Assembly: GCF_001544695.2 (NCBI RefSeq)
Contig: NZ_FCOM02000015.1
Coordinates: 87,679-151,678 of the forward strand
Origin: Caballeronia arvi
GTDB lineage: Bacteria; Pseudomonadota; Gammaproteobacteria; Burkholderiales; Burkholderiaceae
DNA length: 64,000 bases
Reading direction: 5' to 3'
A program made the translations under genes and the position numbers. How positions within the stretch are numbered: position 1 is the first letter of the stretch; each line of letters starts with the position of its first letter. Positions 45,401 to 53,554 of this stretch are shown here, one piece after another. A model generated the notes under the pieces. It was not told the DNA's origin. It saw only the letters and a list, made by a program, of their open reading frames with translations, and ran no database searches.

Positions 45401-45944
45401 ACGCGCGATCGCCCGACTTGCGCTTCGCCCAAAGACGATCGGCTTCGTCCGCGAGACGCTGGCGCACGTCGCCGAGACTGGCAATGCCCGCGGCCGACTG
45501 AAACAGCACCTGCCCGACATCGCTCGACGCATCGAGAATGGCTTCCCCGCCACGGCGCAGCGCGTCGTGATCGAGGCAGTACATCTGCTCGAAAAAACCT
45601 TTGTCGGCAGCGCCGAGAAACGGCGCGAGCGCGTCGGCGGGCAGCGCGTCGCCGTCCGGCATCGAGAGCGACGACTTGCGGCTCTTCGAGCGGTGAAACG
45701 CCAAAGTCTCGCCATTCGTTTCGATGGACGCGCCCAGCCGCAAGTCGCTTTGCGGATGCACGAACGCGAGCGGCGAGCTGTGCGGCATCCCGAAGAGCAG
45801 TTCCGAGATCGCGTTTTTGATGGTCGATTTGCCGGCCTCGTTCGGCCCGACGACGAAGTGGAAGTCGTGTTCCGCCGCCGGAAATTCGACGGCGTGATCG
45901 GTGAACTTGCCGTAGCGGATGAGTTCGAGCTTTCCGATGCGCAT
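42495..45944 (-). CDS. yhaN: YhaN-like SMC/SbcC-type AAA ATPase
   Basis: A 1149-residue ABC-type ATPase with long coiled coils. The Walker A GPNEAGKSTIKNAI is at about residues 33-46. An ABC signature-like SGMSEGTRDQLYLALRLA and the Walker B LPFVADDLF lie near the C-terminus. Most of the middle is Ala/Glu/Arg-rich heptad sequence. Relatives are Bacillus YhaN and Rad50/SbcC, which pair with a nuclease to process DNA ends. Here the nuclease gene yhaO ends 3 nt upstream, so the two are one unit. It is full length and intact. Confidence 0.9.
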   Translation of the reverse strand: MRIGKLELIRYGKFTDHAVEFPAAEHDFHFVVGPNEAGKSTIKNAISELLFGMPHSSPLAFVHPQSDLRLGASIETNGETLAFHRSKSRKSSLSMPDGDALPADALAPFLGAADKGFFEQMYCLDHDALRRGGEAILDASSDVGQVLFQSAAGIASLGDVRQRLADEADRLWAKRKSGDRAYYVGLKQYDEATAELKAASVRTAQWRRAHVAVEEAEELSREQDARRAGLEAQRGKLERMRRVAPFLNAWREKAADLRELGDAVDLPANAEATLHDALTRLAAAQTALDLHAKNAGQLQAELSAVHIEHGLLKVQSRIRALETTRQRCTNHASDIARLELEVDMRLRQIVHDGAQLGWPQDEAGTRRAMPGTLALQTVTSLMLERGELELAARNAQQAAEDSATQIDTLKARLMAIASGDVPPALRAALRAAQKYRDASAAMQRLEDARRDARHALDAGIASLGRWSRPIVELKSMTLPAAERIAALRAERQELTSRLTLATDRVQEARETLHATRTELDDLVETHDVVTGDQVRDARTTRDAAWRAIKAGDLALDQGAPGFETAMHAADGLADRQLGSVGHATQLAALKRRVASEEATLVRREESVCKAESALTKFDDAWRALAAQSQVAEMSLDDASSWIASREKVLAAAQTLDARTEERERDSADAAARRDELARHLKEADARADLDMLCDMAEAHIAAIDEAAVTRRNVSAQLDEAQAECVVRQSAAKAARDAFERWQREWSAALAKAGLANAADSQAAAEAAIDIVKKIGEQLTQIDTMRTGQIDAMRAALDALDADASQLARELDDSLAMLGANAISTELSARLDRACAAHAELERLKKTHAAASEQESKAAADVEEAKATLRPLYDLAGVDTPDVLQALIARSQKKRELSTAADDARAALIKGGDGLTLDELVAEVEGADMANVQAELSRIGAALSESVRIAGETATALDAARRELAAISGEANAARAEAKRQEALATMSDAAERFVKVETASTLLKWAIDRYRERRQGPMLSRASTIFSELTLGAFSRLIVDYDRQPMALSAIRSSGEHVDISGMSEGTRDQLYLALRLAALEEHAEKASALPFVADDLFINFDDGRARAGLAVLAHIAKRTQVIFLSHHDHLVDIVRDVFGPRVNVRYMS

Positions 45945-45947
45945 TCG

Positions 45948-47204
45948 TTACTCCGCGTCCGCGAGTTGCGCGATCAGGCCGGAACGCACGTCGCCGACGA
46001 GCTTCGCGAGCTCGCCGTTGCGCACCTGCTCCAGTTCGGGCACGAACTTCTGCAACTCACTCGGCGCCTGCGACGCCAGCGCGATGAGCTTGTCCTGCAG
46101 CATGCTCAGAAACTCCGGATCGGACTCGGCTTCGATCAGCAGGCCGTGGAGATCGGCGAGCGCATCGGCGCGGCCCGCTGCCGGTTCGCTGTGTGCGAGC
46201 GGCTCGGTCGCGATCCTCACTTTCTCGAGCCAGAGGCGGTCGTGGCTGATCGCCGCGATCTGCGCGAGCACTTCCGCGCGCAATTGCGTTTCGAGACCGA
46301 ACAATTCGCCGTGCGCGCCGGTCGCGCCGGTGATCGTCACGCGCACCGCGTGCGGCACGTGCGATGCGGACGCTTCGACGAGCGCTTCGAGCGCACGCCC
46401 GGCCGCGCGCGCGACTTCATCGAGCGTGCTGGCCTGCGATGCGTCGACGGTGACGGATTCCCAGCGCAGCACGTCGATGAAAAGCCGCTCGACGCTCACC
46501 GCTTCCGACTCCGATACGGTGACGATCACCGCACCGCGCCTTCCCGTTTCGCGAATGTTGCGTCCTTGCAGATTGCCTGGAAACACGATGGTCGACGCGT
46601 CCTGCCAGATTGCGTAGTCATGCACATGGCCGAGCGCCCAGTAGTGATATTCCTTCGCGTGCAGTTCGGCGACCGAGCACGGCGCGTAGCTCGCGTGCAT
46701 CGAACCGCCTTCGAGCGCGGTATGCAGCACGCCGATGTTGAAATAGCCCGCGACAGGCGGCGGATAGGCGGTGACGAGATTCGTCGTGACCGCCTTTTCC
46801 TTGAAGCTGTGACCGTGCAGCGCGACCTTGAGCGCGTCGATGCGGAACGTCTGCGGCTTTCTCGTCGAGAACGTGTAGACGTTGTCGGGCAACTGGAGCT
46901 GGCTCGTCATTTCGCTTTCGGCGTCGTGATTGCCGAACAGCACGTAGACCGGAATGCCCGCGCGACGCAGGCGCCCCATCTCGCGGCAGAAGAAGATGCC
47001 CGTGTTGTGATCGCGCCAGGTGCCGTCGTAGAGATCGCCGGCGATCACCATGAAATCGACCTGCTCGTCGACCGCTATGGACACGAGCTTCGAGAACGCC
47101 TCGCGCGTCGCCTGGCGCAGCATGTCGGCGGGTGCGTCGGCGTAGGCGGAAAGGCCGTGCAACGGGCTGTCGAGATGAATATCCGCTGCGTGAATGAAGC
47201 GCAT
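45948..47204 (-). CDS. yhaO: YhaO-like DNA repair exonuclease (metallophosphoesterase)
   Basis: A 418-residue Mre11/SbcD-like phosphoesterase. The metal motifs are complete: FIHAADIHLDSPL, VIAGDLYDGTW, LFGNHDAES, LHGHSF and ALGHVHDYA. The C-terminal 150 residues have the capping region that would bind the ATPase partner. A strong AGGGGAG site lies 5 nt before the ATG (the frame extends 12 codons further). It is the first gene of yhaO-yhaN. The pair resembles SbcD-SbcC in logic and probably trims hairpins or DNA ends. Confidence 0.92.
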   Translation of the reverse strand: MRFIHAADIHLDSPLHGLSAYADAPADMLRQATREAFSKLVSIAVDEQVDFMVIAGDLYDGTWRDHNTGIFFCREMGRLRRAGIPVYVLFGNHDAESEMTSQLQLPDNVYTFSTRKPQTFRIDALKVALHGHSFKEKAVTTNLVTAYPPPVAGYFNIGVLHTALEGGSMHASYAPCSVAELHAKEYHYWALGHVHDYAIWQDASTIVFPGNLQGRNIRETGRRGAVIVTVSESEAVSVERLFIDVLRWESVTVDASQASTLDEVARAAGRALEALVEASASHVPHAVRVTITGATGAHGELFGLETQLRAEVLAQIAAISHDRLWLEKVRIATEPLAHSEPAAGRADALADLHGLLIEAESDPEFLSMLQDKLIALASQAPSELQKFVPELEQVRNGELAKLVGDVRSGLIAQLADAE

Positions 47205-47375
47205 GTGTCTCCCCTTTGAGGATGTCTTTCTGCCCCGCATCGTTGGGGACGACGATCATATCAGCCGATTCGGACACATCGCGTCCCGGTTCGTGATGAC
47301 GCTTCGAGACGTGAAATGTCCCGCCTCGCGCTCAGAATCCATCGCTCGGATTCAACGCGACACGAGGCCAAAACG

Positions 47376-47630
47376 ATGAACGCGACACTCGAACGAGACG
47401 CCACGATCACGAGCCCGTACACACCCCGGAATGTCGATGCCGCGATCGGGCATCTGGAGCGCGTGCTCTCGGCGGAAGGCGCGAACTCGCTGTTCGGCCA
47501 GACCTACTGGCGCACCCGCGTGCGGCAGGTGAGCGCGACGCGCGGCTTGCAGCGCGAGCAGCGCGCGCGACTGGAACGGCTGATGAAACTGCTGTCGGAC
47601 GCCGGCTGCGTTCAGGCTTTCGAGCGCTGA
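47376..47630 (+). CDS. Small conserved-looking protein of unknown function
   Basis: An 84-residue protein, mostly helical and basic (VDAAIGHLERVLSAEG, YWRTRVRQVSATRGLQREQR, LERLMKLLSD). No signal or membrane segment. A GAGG site lies 8 nt before the chosen ATG. It is divergent from yhaO, and its last 19 nt overlap the 3' end of rsmA on the other strand. I do not recognise the family; good codon usage and the ribosome-binding site support it as real. Confidence 0.65.
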   Translation: MNATLERDATITSPYTPRNVDAAIGHLERVLSAEGANSLFGQTYWRTRVRQVSATRGLQREQRARLERLMKLLSDAGCVQAFER

Positions 47631-48436
47631 ACCGCCTGCGCCAGCTCGACGAATTCAGCTACCGGCACTTCCTCGGCGCGGCGCGCGAGATCGAAGCCGA
47701 GTGCGTCGAAATCGATCGTGTCGCGGTACGCGCCCAGGTTGTTGCGCAAGACCTTGCGGCGCTGCGCGAACGCGGCTTTCACGACATCGCTCAACACGGT
47801 TTCATCGACTTCGGGCAATTCGTGCGGCGCGAACGGAATCATGCGCACGATCGCGGAATTCACTTTCGGCGGCGGATTGAACGACTCGGGCGGCACGTCG
47901 ATCATCTTGTCCATCACGTAGCGATATTGCAGCATCACCGAAAGACGCCCGTAGTCCTTGCTCGCGGGCTCCGCGATCATGCGCTCGACCACTTCGTCCT
48001 GCAGCATGAAATGCTGGTCGATGACCTTGTGCGCGAACGTCGTCAGATGGAACAGCAGCGGGCTCGAAATGTTGTACGGCAGATTGCCGACGATACGCAG
48101 CGTCGGCTTATCGCTGTCTGCACCTTCGAGCGCGAGCGCGCCAAAATCGAAATCGAGCGCGTCCGCGGAATGCACGACGAGCCTGTCGCCAAAGCGCTTT
48201 TCCAGCCGGCCGATCAGATCGCGGTCCAGTTCCACCGCATGCAGCGGCGATTCGGGCGTCGCGAGCCGCTCGATCAGCGGCTCCGTGAGCGCCGCGAGCC
48301 CCGGCCCGATCTCGACCATGCGCTCGCCACGTTTGGGCGCGATCACATCGACGATGGAATCGATCACGCCCTGATCGACGAGGAAGTTCTGCCCGAAGCG
48401 CTTGCGCGCGAAATGGCCTTGATGTTTGGTCGACAT
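47612..48436 (-). CDS. rsmA: 16S rRNA (adenine1518/1519-N6)-dimethyltransferase
   Basis: A 274-residue SAM enzyme (KsgA) that dimethylates two adenosines near the 3' end of 16S rRNA and checks late 30S assembly. Motifs: KRFGQNFLVDQ near the N-terminus, VEIGPGLAALTEPL (SAM), and the catalytic IVGNLPYNISSPLLF. The order lptD-surA-pdxA-rsmA equals that of E. coli. The gap to pdxA is 26 nt, so co-transcription is likely. No apaG follows. Confidence 0.96.
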   Translation of the reverse strand: MSTKHQGHFARKRFGQNFLVDQGVIDSIVDVIAPKRGERMVEIGPGLAALTEPLIERLATPESPLHAVELDRDLIGRLEKRFGDRLVVHSADALDFDFGALALEGADSDKPTLRIVGNLPYNISSPLLFHLTTFAHKVIDQHFMLQDEVVERMIAEPASKDYGRLSVMLQYRYVMDKMIDVPPESFNPPPKVNSAIVRMIPFAPHELPEVDETVLSDVVKAAFAQRRKVLRNNLGAYRDTIDFDALGFDLARRAEEVPVAEFVELAQAVQRSKA

Positions 48437-48462
48437 ACCGATTCGAATGAATGCGCGCGCGT

Positions 48463-49446
48463 TCAGGCGCTGCGCTTGTGGCGCGCCATCGTGACGGCGG
48501 CGTCGATGGCGGCGATCATGCTGCCCGGATCGGCGCGGCCCGTGCCGGCGAGATCGAGCGCGGTGCCGTGATCCACCGACGTGCGGATGATCGGCAAGCC
48601 GAGCGTCACGTTGATGCCTTCGCCGAAAGTCGCGTACTTCAGCACCGGCAAGCCCTGATCGTGGAACATCGCGAGCACGCAGTCGGCATCTTTCAGATAG
48701 CGCGGCTGGAACAAGGTGTCCGCGGGATACGGGCCGGGCGCGTCGATGCCAAGCGCGCGGGCGCGTTCGAGCGCGGGCGTGATGACGTCGATTTCCTCGC
48801 GGCCCAGATAGCCGTTTTCGCCCGCGTGCGGATTCAGGCCGGTCACGAGAATGCGCGGCACGGCGAGACCGAAATGCGCGCGCAAATCGTGATGAATGAT
48901 GGTGAGCGTTTCGACGAGTCCGTCGATGCTCAGCGCCGCCGATACGTCCTTCAGCGGCAGATGCGTCGTCGCGAGCGCGACGCGCAACGGACGCTCGCTC
49001 GAACCCGCCAGCATCATCACGACGCGCGGCGTGTTCGTGCGCTCGGCGAGATATTCGGTGTGGCCGGTGAAAGGCACGCCGGCATCGTTGATCGTGCTCT
49101 TTTGCAGCGGCGCAGTGACGATGGCGTCGAAACGGCCGGACACCGCGCCGTCGATCGCGGCATCGAGAAGGCCGAGCACATAGCGCCCGTTGGCGGCATC
49201 GAGCTTGCCTGGCTTTGCAGGCACGGCGAGCGCGTAATGCTCGATGTCGATCGCATCGCCCGCCGCGGGCCAGGCGCCGCCTGCGCGCGACGTCAGCAAG
49301 TCGCGATCGCCGAGCACCGTGAAATGCGCCGACGGCCAGCGCTCGCGTGCCGCCTGGAGCGCGGCCGCCGTCAACTCCGGACCGACACCGGCCGGCTCGC
49401 CAGTCGTGATGGCGATGGCGAGCGGTCGGGCGTCGGCGGCGCTCAT
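48463..49446 (-). CDS. pdxA: 4-hydroxythreonine-4-phosphate dehydrogenase
   Basis: A 327-residue NAD enzyme of de novo pyridoxal phosphate synthesis. Metal-binding and substrate regions are visible: AITTGEPAGVGPEL at the N-terminus, TGHTEYLAE, ATTHLPLKDVSAAL, LNPHAGENGYLG and AMFHDQGLPVLKY. The ATG giving MSAADARPLAIAITTGEPAG was chosen; the open frame further upstream is antiphase to surA. It starts 4 nt after the surA stop, consistent with coupled expression in lptD-surA-pdxA-rsmA. Confidence 0.96.
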   Translation of the reverse strand: MSAADARPLAIAITTGEPAGVGPELTAAALQAARERWPSAHFTVLGDRDLLTSRAGGAWPAAGDAIDIEHYALAVPAKPGKLDAANGRYVLGLLDAAIDGAVSGRFDAIVTAPLQKSTINDAGVPFTGHTEYLAERTNTPRVVMMLAGSSERPLRVALATTHLPLKDVSAALSIDGLVETLTIIHHDLRAHFGLAVPRILVTGLNPHAGENGYLGREEIDVITPALERARALGIDAPGPYPADTLFQPRYLKDADCVLAMFHDQGLPVLKYATFGEGINVTLGLPIIRTSVDHGTALDLAGTGRADPGSMIAAIDAAVTMARHKRSA

Positions 49447-49450
49447 GGTG

Positions 49451-50809
49451 TTACTGCTGTTGGGCAGCGATGCCCTTGTACTGCACGTACGCGGTGTCGC
49501 GCAATTCGCGCAGCCAGTCGGAGTACGCCTGCTCGGCCTTGCGCTGGCCGATCGCCTGACGCGCGATATCGAGCTGCTGCGACGCGGAGCCTTCCGCATC
49601 GCGGCGGCCGAGCACCTGAATCAGGTGATAGCCGTATTCGCTTCGCACCGGATCGCTGACAGCGCCGTCCTGGAGATTGTTCATCGCGCGCTCGAATTCG
49701 GGCACCGTTTCGCCCGGGCTGATCCAGCCGAGATCGCCGCCCTGCGACGCCGAGCCGTCCTGCGAATAGGTGCGTGCGAAGTTGGCGAAATCGCCGCCGG
49801 CGATCACCTGCTGCTTGATGTCGAGCAGCTTCTGGCGTGCGGTCTGTTCCGACATACCGTCCGACACGCGCAGCAGAATGTGACGCACGTGCGTCTGCAC
49901 GAGCTTGGGCGCGTCGCCCGGCGTGCCCTGGCTCGCGCGGCGATCCACCAGCTTGATGATCTCGAAGCCGCCGTCGGTGCGCAGAAGTGTCGGCACGATC
50001 TGGCCCGGACGCAGCGGCGACACGGCCGTCACGATGCCCGCCGGCAGCGTGGCCGGTGCACGGTAGCCGAGATCGCCGCCCTTGCTCGCGTCGGTGTCCT
50101 GCGAATTATCCTTCGCGAGCTTCGCGAAATCGGCGCCGCCTTGCGCCTGCTTCAGCACCGCGTCGGCCTTCGTCTGAACTGCCTGAACCTGGGCCTCGGG
50201 CGCGTCGGACGCGACCTTGAACATGATGTGCTGCAGACGCAGATCGCTCGTATTGCGCGCGCCCGGACCGCGCTGGCTCGCGATGTAGTTCGCCACTTCG
50301 CCATCGGACACGGTGACCTTGCTGTCCACTTCCTTCTCGCGCAGCTTGGAGAGCGTGAGTTCCGTGCGCGCGTCGCGCACGAAGGTGGACCAGGGCACGC
50401 CCTGCGCCTCGATGCGCGAGCGGTAGACCTCGAGCGTCATCTGGTTTTGCTGTGCGAGACGCGCGAGCGTGCGGTTGACGGTGGCGTCGTCGATGACGAT
50501 GCCGTCTTCCTTCGCACGCTGCAACTGGATGCGCTCGAGCACCATCTGATCGAGCACCTGCCGCTGCAACTGGTCCGCGGGCGGCACCGGCGCGTTCTGC
50601 TGCTGCAGACGTTTGGCGATGAGCGCCGTGCGCTCTTGCAGTTCGCGCTGCGTGATGACGCCGTCGTTCACCACCGCGACCACGGAATCGGCGAGCTGCG
50701 CATTGCGATTCGACAACGCCTGCGCACCGGCCGGCGAACTCAGGATCAGCGCGCCAACGAGCACGCCCGCTGCGATTGCCGTCGATCGAAACTTATTCAC
50801 GTTTGCCAC
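49451..50809 (-). CDS. surA: Periplasmic chaperone and peptidyl-prolyl isomerase SurA
   Basis: A 452-residue periplasmic chaperone for outer-membrane proteins, including LptD encoded upstream. The Sec signal covers roughly the first 30 residues (ending AGA). The N-terminal chaperone domain starts ADSVVAVVNDGVITQREL. Two parvulin domains follow (IMFKVASDAPEAQVQ..., and VRHILLRVSDGMSEQTARQ...), then a C-terminal helix. The start is GTG with GGAG 5 nt upstream (VANVNKFRSTAI); the frame is open 45 codons further but without signal character. Confidence 0.94.
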   Translation of the reverse strand: MANVNKFRSTAIAAGVLVGALILSSPAGAQALSNRNAQLADSVVAVVNDGVITQRELQERTALIAKRLQQQNAPVPPADQLQRQVLDQMVLERIQLQRAKEDGIVIDDATVNRTLARLAQQNQMTLEVYRSRIEAQGVPWSTFVRDARTELTLSKLREKEVDSKVTVSDGEVANYIASQRGPGARNTSDLRLQHIMFKVASDAPEAQVQAVQTKADAVLKQAQGGADFAKLAKDNSQDTDASKGGDLGYRAPATLPAGIVTAVSPLRPGQIVPTLLRTDGGFEIIKLVDRRASQGTPGDAPKLVQTHVRHILLRVSDGMSEQTARQKLLDIKQQVIAGGDFANFARTYSQDGSASQGGDLGWISPGETVPEFERAMNNLQDGAVSDPVRSEYGYHLIQVLGRRDAEGSASQQLDIARQAIGQRKAEQAYSDWLRELRDTAYVQYKGIAAQQQ

Positions 50810-50940
50810 AGATACTCCATCAAATACGGGCTTGACCCGTTCGTGTCCTGCTTGTGTGTGCCGCCTGCGCGGCCCTCGGCGCCGCGCTTCGTTGCCTTCC
50901 GCGGAATGCCCGATGCCGTTCGCGAACGCTCGTTCCGGCC

Positions 50941-53328
50941 TCACTCGTAATCGCTGTACCGGGAGAGCGGCGGCGCGGCCGGCGGCGGCGGCTGATAACC
51001 CTGCACGCTCGCGCGGAACGCGTTGACGAGGCCGTTGTCGACGTTCGACAGGCCCTTGAACGTCAACTGCGCGAGCACGCGCGTGCCCGATGCAGGCTGG
51101 CCGGAGGTGTTCACGCCGTTCGCGTAACGCTGCATGCCGAAGCCGAACGCCCAGCAGTCGGCATCGTACTGGAAGCCCAGGAGCCCGTCGACGAGACGAT
51201 GGCTCGCGAGATCATAATTTACGCGGGCGACGGCATAGAGGCGATTCGAGAGCGGCCACTCGCCGGACAACAGAATCTGGTTGATCGGCTCATTCACCAG
51301 CGTGGTCTGATTCGACCGCGTATAGCGATAGCCGATGTTAATGACCCTGCGTTCGCCGGGACTGAACGCGAAACCGATGCTCGAGCGCACGAGCTGGTTG
51401 TTGTCCACATTATATTGGAACGCGGTTTCCGAAGCGAAACCAGCGCCCAGCTTGATGGCCGCGCCCGCGATCAGGTCCGAGTGTTTCGCCTGCTCGGGCA
51501 ACTGACCCGGCGTGATCGTGACGCGCTGACTTTGGAAATAATACTGCTGCGCGATGACAAAGCGCGCACGCTCATCGCCCGTCGCCGGGTTGATGAAGCG
51601 CGTCGTCAAACCCGCGGTGATGCGGTTCGCGTCCGCGATCCGGTCGTTGCCGACGAACGTGTTCGGCGTGTAGATCTCGGCCAGGCCGAAGTCGGCTTCG
51701 GCCGTATCGAAGATCGGTGCGAAGTCCTGATTGTGATACGGCGTGTAGACGTAATAGAGCCGCGGTTCCAGCGTCTGAATGTAATCCTGGCCGAAGAGCC
51801 GCACCGAGCGGTCGAACACGAGGCCCGTGTCGAAGCTGAGGGTCGGTATCGACTCGGTGAAATTCTTCGGCTGCCCTGTCACGGGCGGCGACGAGCCCGC
51901 CACCTGAGTCGTCGCGATATGAGCCAGGTCGTACGATGCGAAGTGCCACTGCACCTTCGGCGTGACGAAATAGCCCGGCGCGTTGACCCCGTAGCTCAGG
52001 TACGGATTGAAGTACAGCCGGTTTCCGTCGGTCGCGCCTTCGGTGGTGATCGTGAAGCGCGTGGCGTCCGCCTCGAAACCGTAATCGAAGCCGCCGACGT
52101 TGTACTTGTTGTACTGAACGTTCAACTGCGGCTCGCGCGCGTACGGCGGAGTCGACGGCTGCAGCGTCTGCCAGCGCTGCTCGCGCGCGAGCACCGACCA
52201 CGGGCCGTTGGTGTACGTGAGCCCCGCTTCCTGCTGATACAGCAGTTGCGTGCCGTTCAGGAACTGATTCGACGCGTTGCCCAGGTCTTCCGGATATTGA
52301 TCGTCCGAAACCTTGTTGTAATTGACGTAGCCACCGAAGCCGTTACCGAAATTCTGCCGGTGCTGCCAGAAGATCGCATAGCGGTTCGTATGCGTCTCGC
52401 GATCGTTCGGCAGATAGTTGACGTCGAGCGAACCCGAATACGTGGGCGATAGATAGCGGTACGTTGCTTCCCCGAGCACGCCACGCTGCGTCATGATGCG
52501 CGGCGTGATAGTCAGATCGCGATTCGGCGCGATATTGAAATAGTACGGGATCGTCGCTTCGAAGCCGGTCGTGGAGCTCAGCGCGAAGGTCGGCGGCAGC
52601 AGGCCGCTGCGACGGTCGCCCGTCAGCGGAAACGACAGCCACGGGCTCGCGAACACGGGCACGCCCTGGAAGAACAGCACCCCGTTGTGCGCGATGCCGT
52701 CCTCGGCGCCGGTGTCGAAGTCGAACGACGTGCCCTTGATGTACCACGCCGGATCGGATTCGCACTGGCACGCGGTGTACGTGCCGTGATCGACGCGTGC
52801 GCGCTCGTCGTCGATCATGTCGATGCGCTCGGCGCTGCCCGAACCGCCCGTCAGGTTGAAGCGGTACTTCGGGTTCGTCATGAACCCTTCGTTGGCCTCC
52901 ACCTTCAAATGCGCTTCCGGACCGATGAACGACACGCCGTTATTGATCAGCCTGACATTGCCGAAAGCATCGGCCATGTCCGTATCCTGGTCGTAATGCA
53001 GCGCGTCGCCCTTGATGACCGTGACCGTGCGCCGGATTTCCGCCGAACCCTTCGCTGCCATGTCTTCGTCGGACGTGCCGGTGGCCTTGTCGCTCAGCAG
53101 GAACGTCGATGGCTGTTGACCGGTTTGCAGCGGGCGCTCTTCGAGTTGCGGCGCGAGACGCAGGCTGCCGGGACCGTCGAGCGGCTGGGGATACGCTGCA
53201 TCGCCCACGAGCTGAGCATGCGCGAGAGCGGGCATCAGGCCCGGAACGGACAGAAGCGCGGCAACGAGCCGCCGTCTGCGTGGCTGAGCGTCGCCTTTTT
53301 TCAATACGGGAAACTGTCGTGGCGGCAT
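50941..53328 (-). CDS. lptD: LPS-assembly protein LptD
   Basis: A 795-residue outer-membrane protein that with LptE inserts lipopolysaccharide in the outer leaflet. A basic signal region (PPRQFPVLKKGDAQPRRRR then a hydrophobic stretch ending AHA) precedes the OstA-type jellyroll (about residues 90-220, TVIKGDALHYDQDTDMADAF). The C-terminal barrel (YYFNIAPNRDLTITPRIM, GGYVNYNKVSDDQYPED) and Cys residues near 170-180 and 750 fit the family. The C-terminus carries a Pro-rich tail after the last strand. Divergent from amgK; first gene of lptD-surA-pdxA-rsmA. Confidence 0.95.
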   Translation of the reverse strand: MPPRQFPVLKKGDAQPRRRRLVAALLSVPGLMPALAHAQLVGDAAYPQPLDGPGSLRLAPQLEERPLQTGQQPSTFLLSDKATGTSDEDMAAKGSAEIRRTVTVIKGDALHYDQDTDMADAFGNVRLINNGVSFIGPEAHLKVEANEGFMTNPKYRFNLTGGSGSAERIDMIDDERARVDHGTYTACQCESDPAWYIKGTSFDFDTGAEDGIAHNGVLFFQGVPVFASPWLSFPLTGDRRSGLLPPTFALSSTTGFEATIPYYFNIAPNRDLTITPRIMTQRGVLGEATYRYLSPTYSGSLDVNYLPNDRETHTNRYAIFWQHRQNFGNGFGGYVNYNKVSDDQYPEDLGNASNQFLNGTQLLYQQEAGLTYTNGPWSVLAREQRWQTLQPSTPPYAREPQLNVQYNKYNVGGFDYGFEADATRFTITTEGATDGNRLYFNPYLSYGVNAPGYFVTPKVQWHFASYDLAHIATTQVAGSSPPVTGQPKNFTESIPTLSFDTGLVFDRSVRLFGQDYIQTLEPRLYYVYTPYHNQDFAPIFDTAEADFGLAEIYTPNTFVGNDRIADANRITAGLTTRFINPATGDERARFVIAQQYYFQSQRVTITPGQLPEQAKHSDLIAGAAIKLGAGFASETAFQYNVDNNQLVRSSIGFAFSPGERRVINIGYRYTRSNQTTLVNEPINQILLSGEWPLSNRLYAVARVNYDLASHRLVDGLLGFQYDADCWAFGFGMQRYANGVNTSGQPASGTRVLAQLTFKGLSNVDNGLVNAFRASVQGYQPPPPAAPPLSRYSDYE

Positions 53329-53475
53329 GTATGGGTGGCGGTTCGATCCCGTTCGCGTCCCACGCGCTCGATGCCGCCGGGCAGGCGGCCGTGCCCGTAC
53401 CGCAGTCGAACTTGACGGTCCGTTGCTAAGCAGGGACGACACTCGATCGAACGGTGACGCGCACAGTCGTCGGGG

Positions 53476-53489
53476 GCCTGGCGCCAGGC
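53476..53489. promoter_or_regulatory. 14-bp perfect palindrome between lptD and amgK
   Basis: GCCTGGCGCCAGGC lies in the 226-nt divergent gap, about 66 nt before the amgK ATG. It may be an operator or chance in GC-rich DNA. A TATTAT hexamer at 53521 could be the amgK -10. Confidence 0.3.
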
Positions 53490-53554
53490 GTGAAACGGAT
53501 CGCTTCAAAAAGTCGTGGGGTATTATATGGCAAGATGTTTTGCTCCTCGAATTT

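Noticed and set aside
43848..47219. A plus-strand open frame of about 1120 codons over yhaN and yhaO
   Set aside because: Antisense shadow of two well-supported minus-strand genes; composition is the mirror of their codons and no motif is present.
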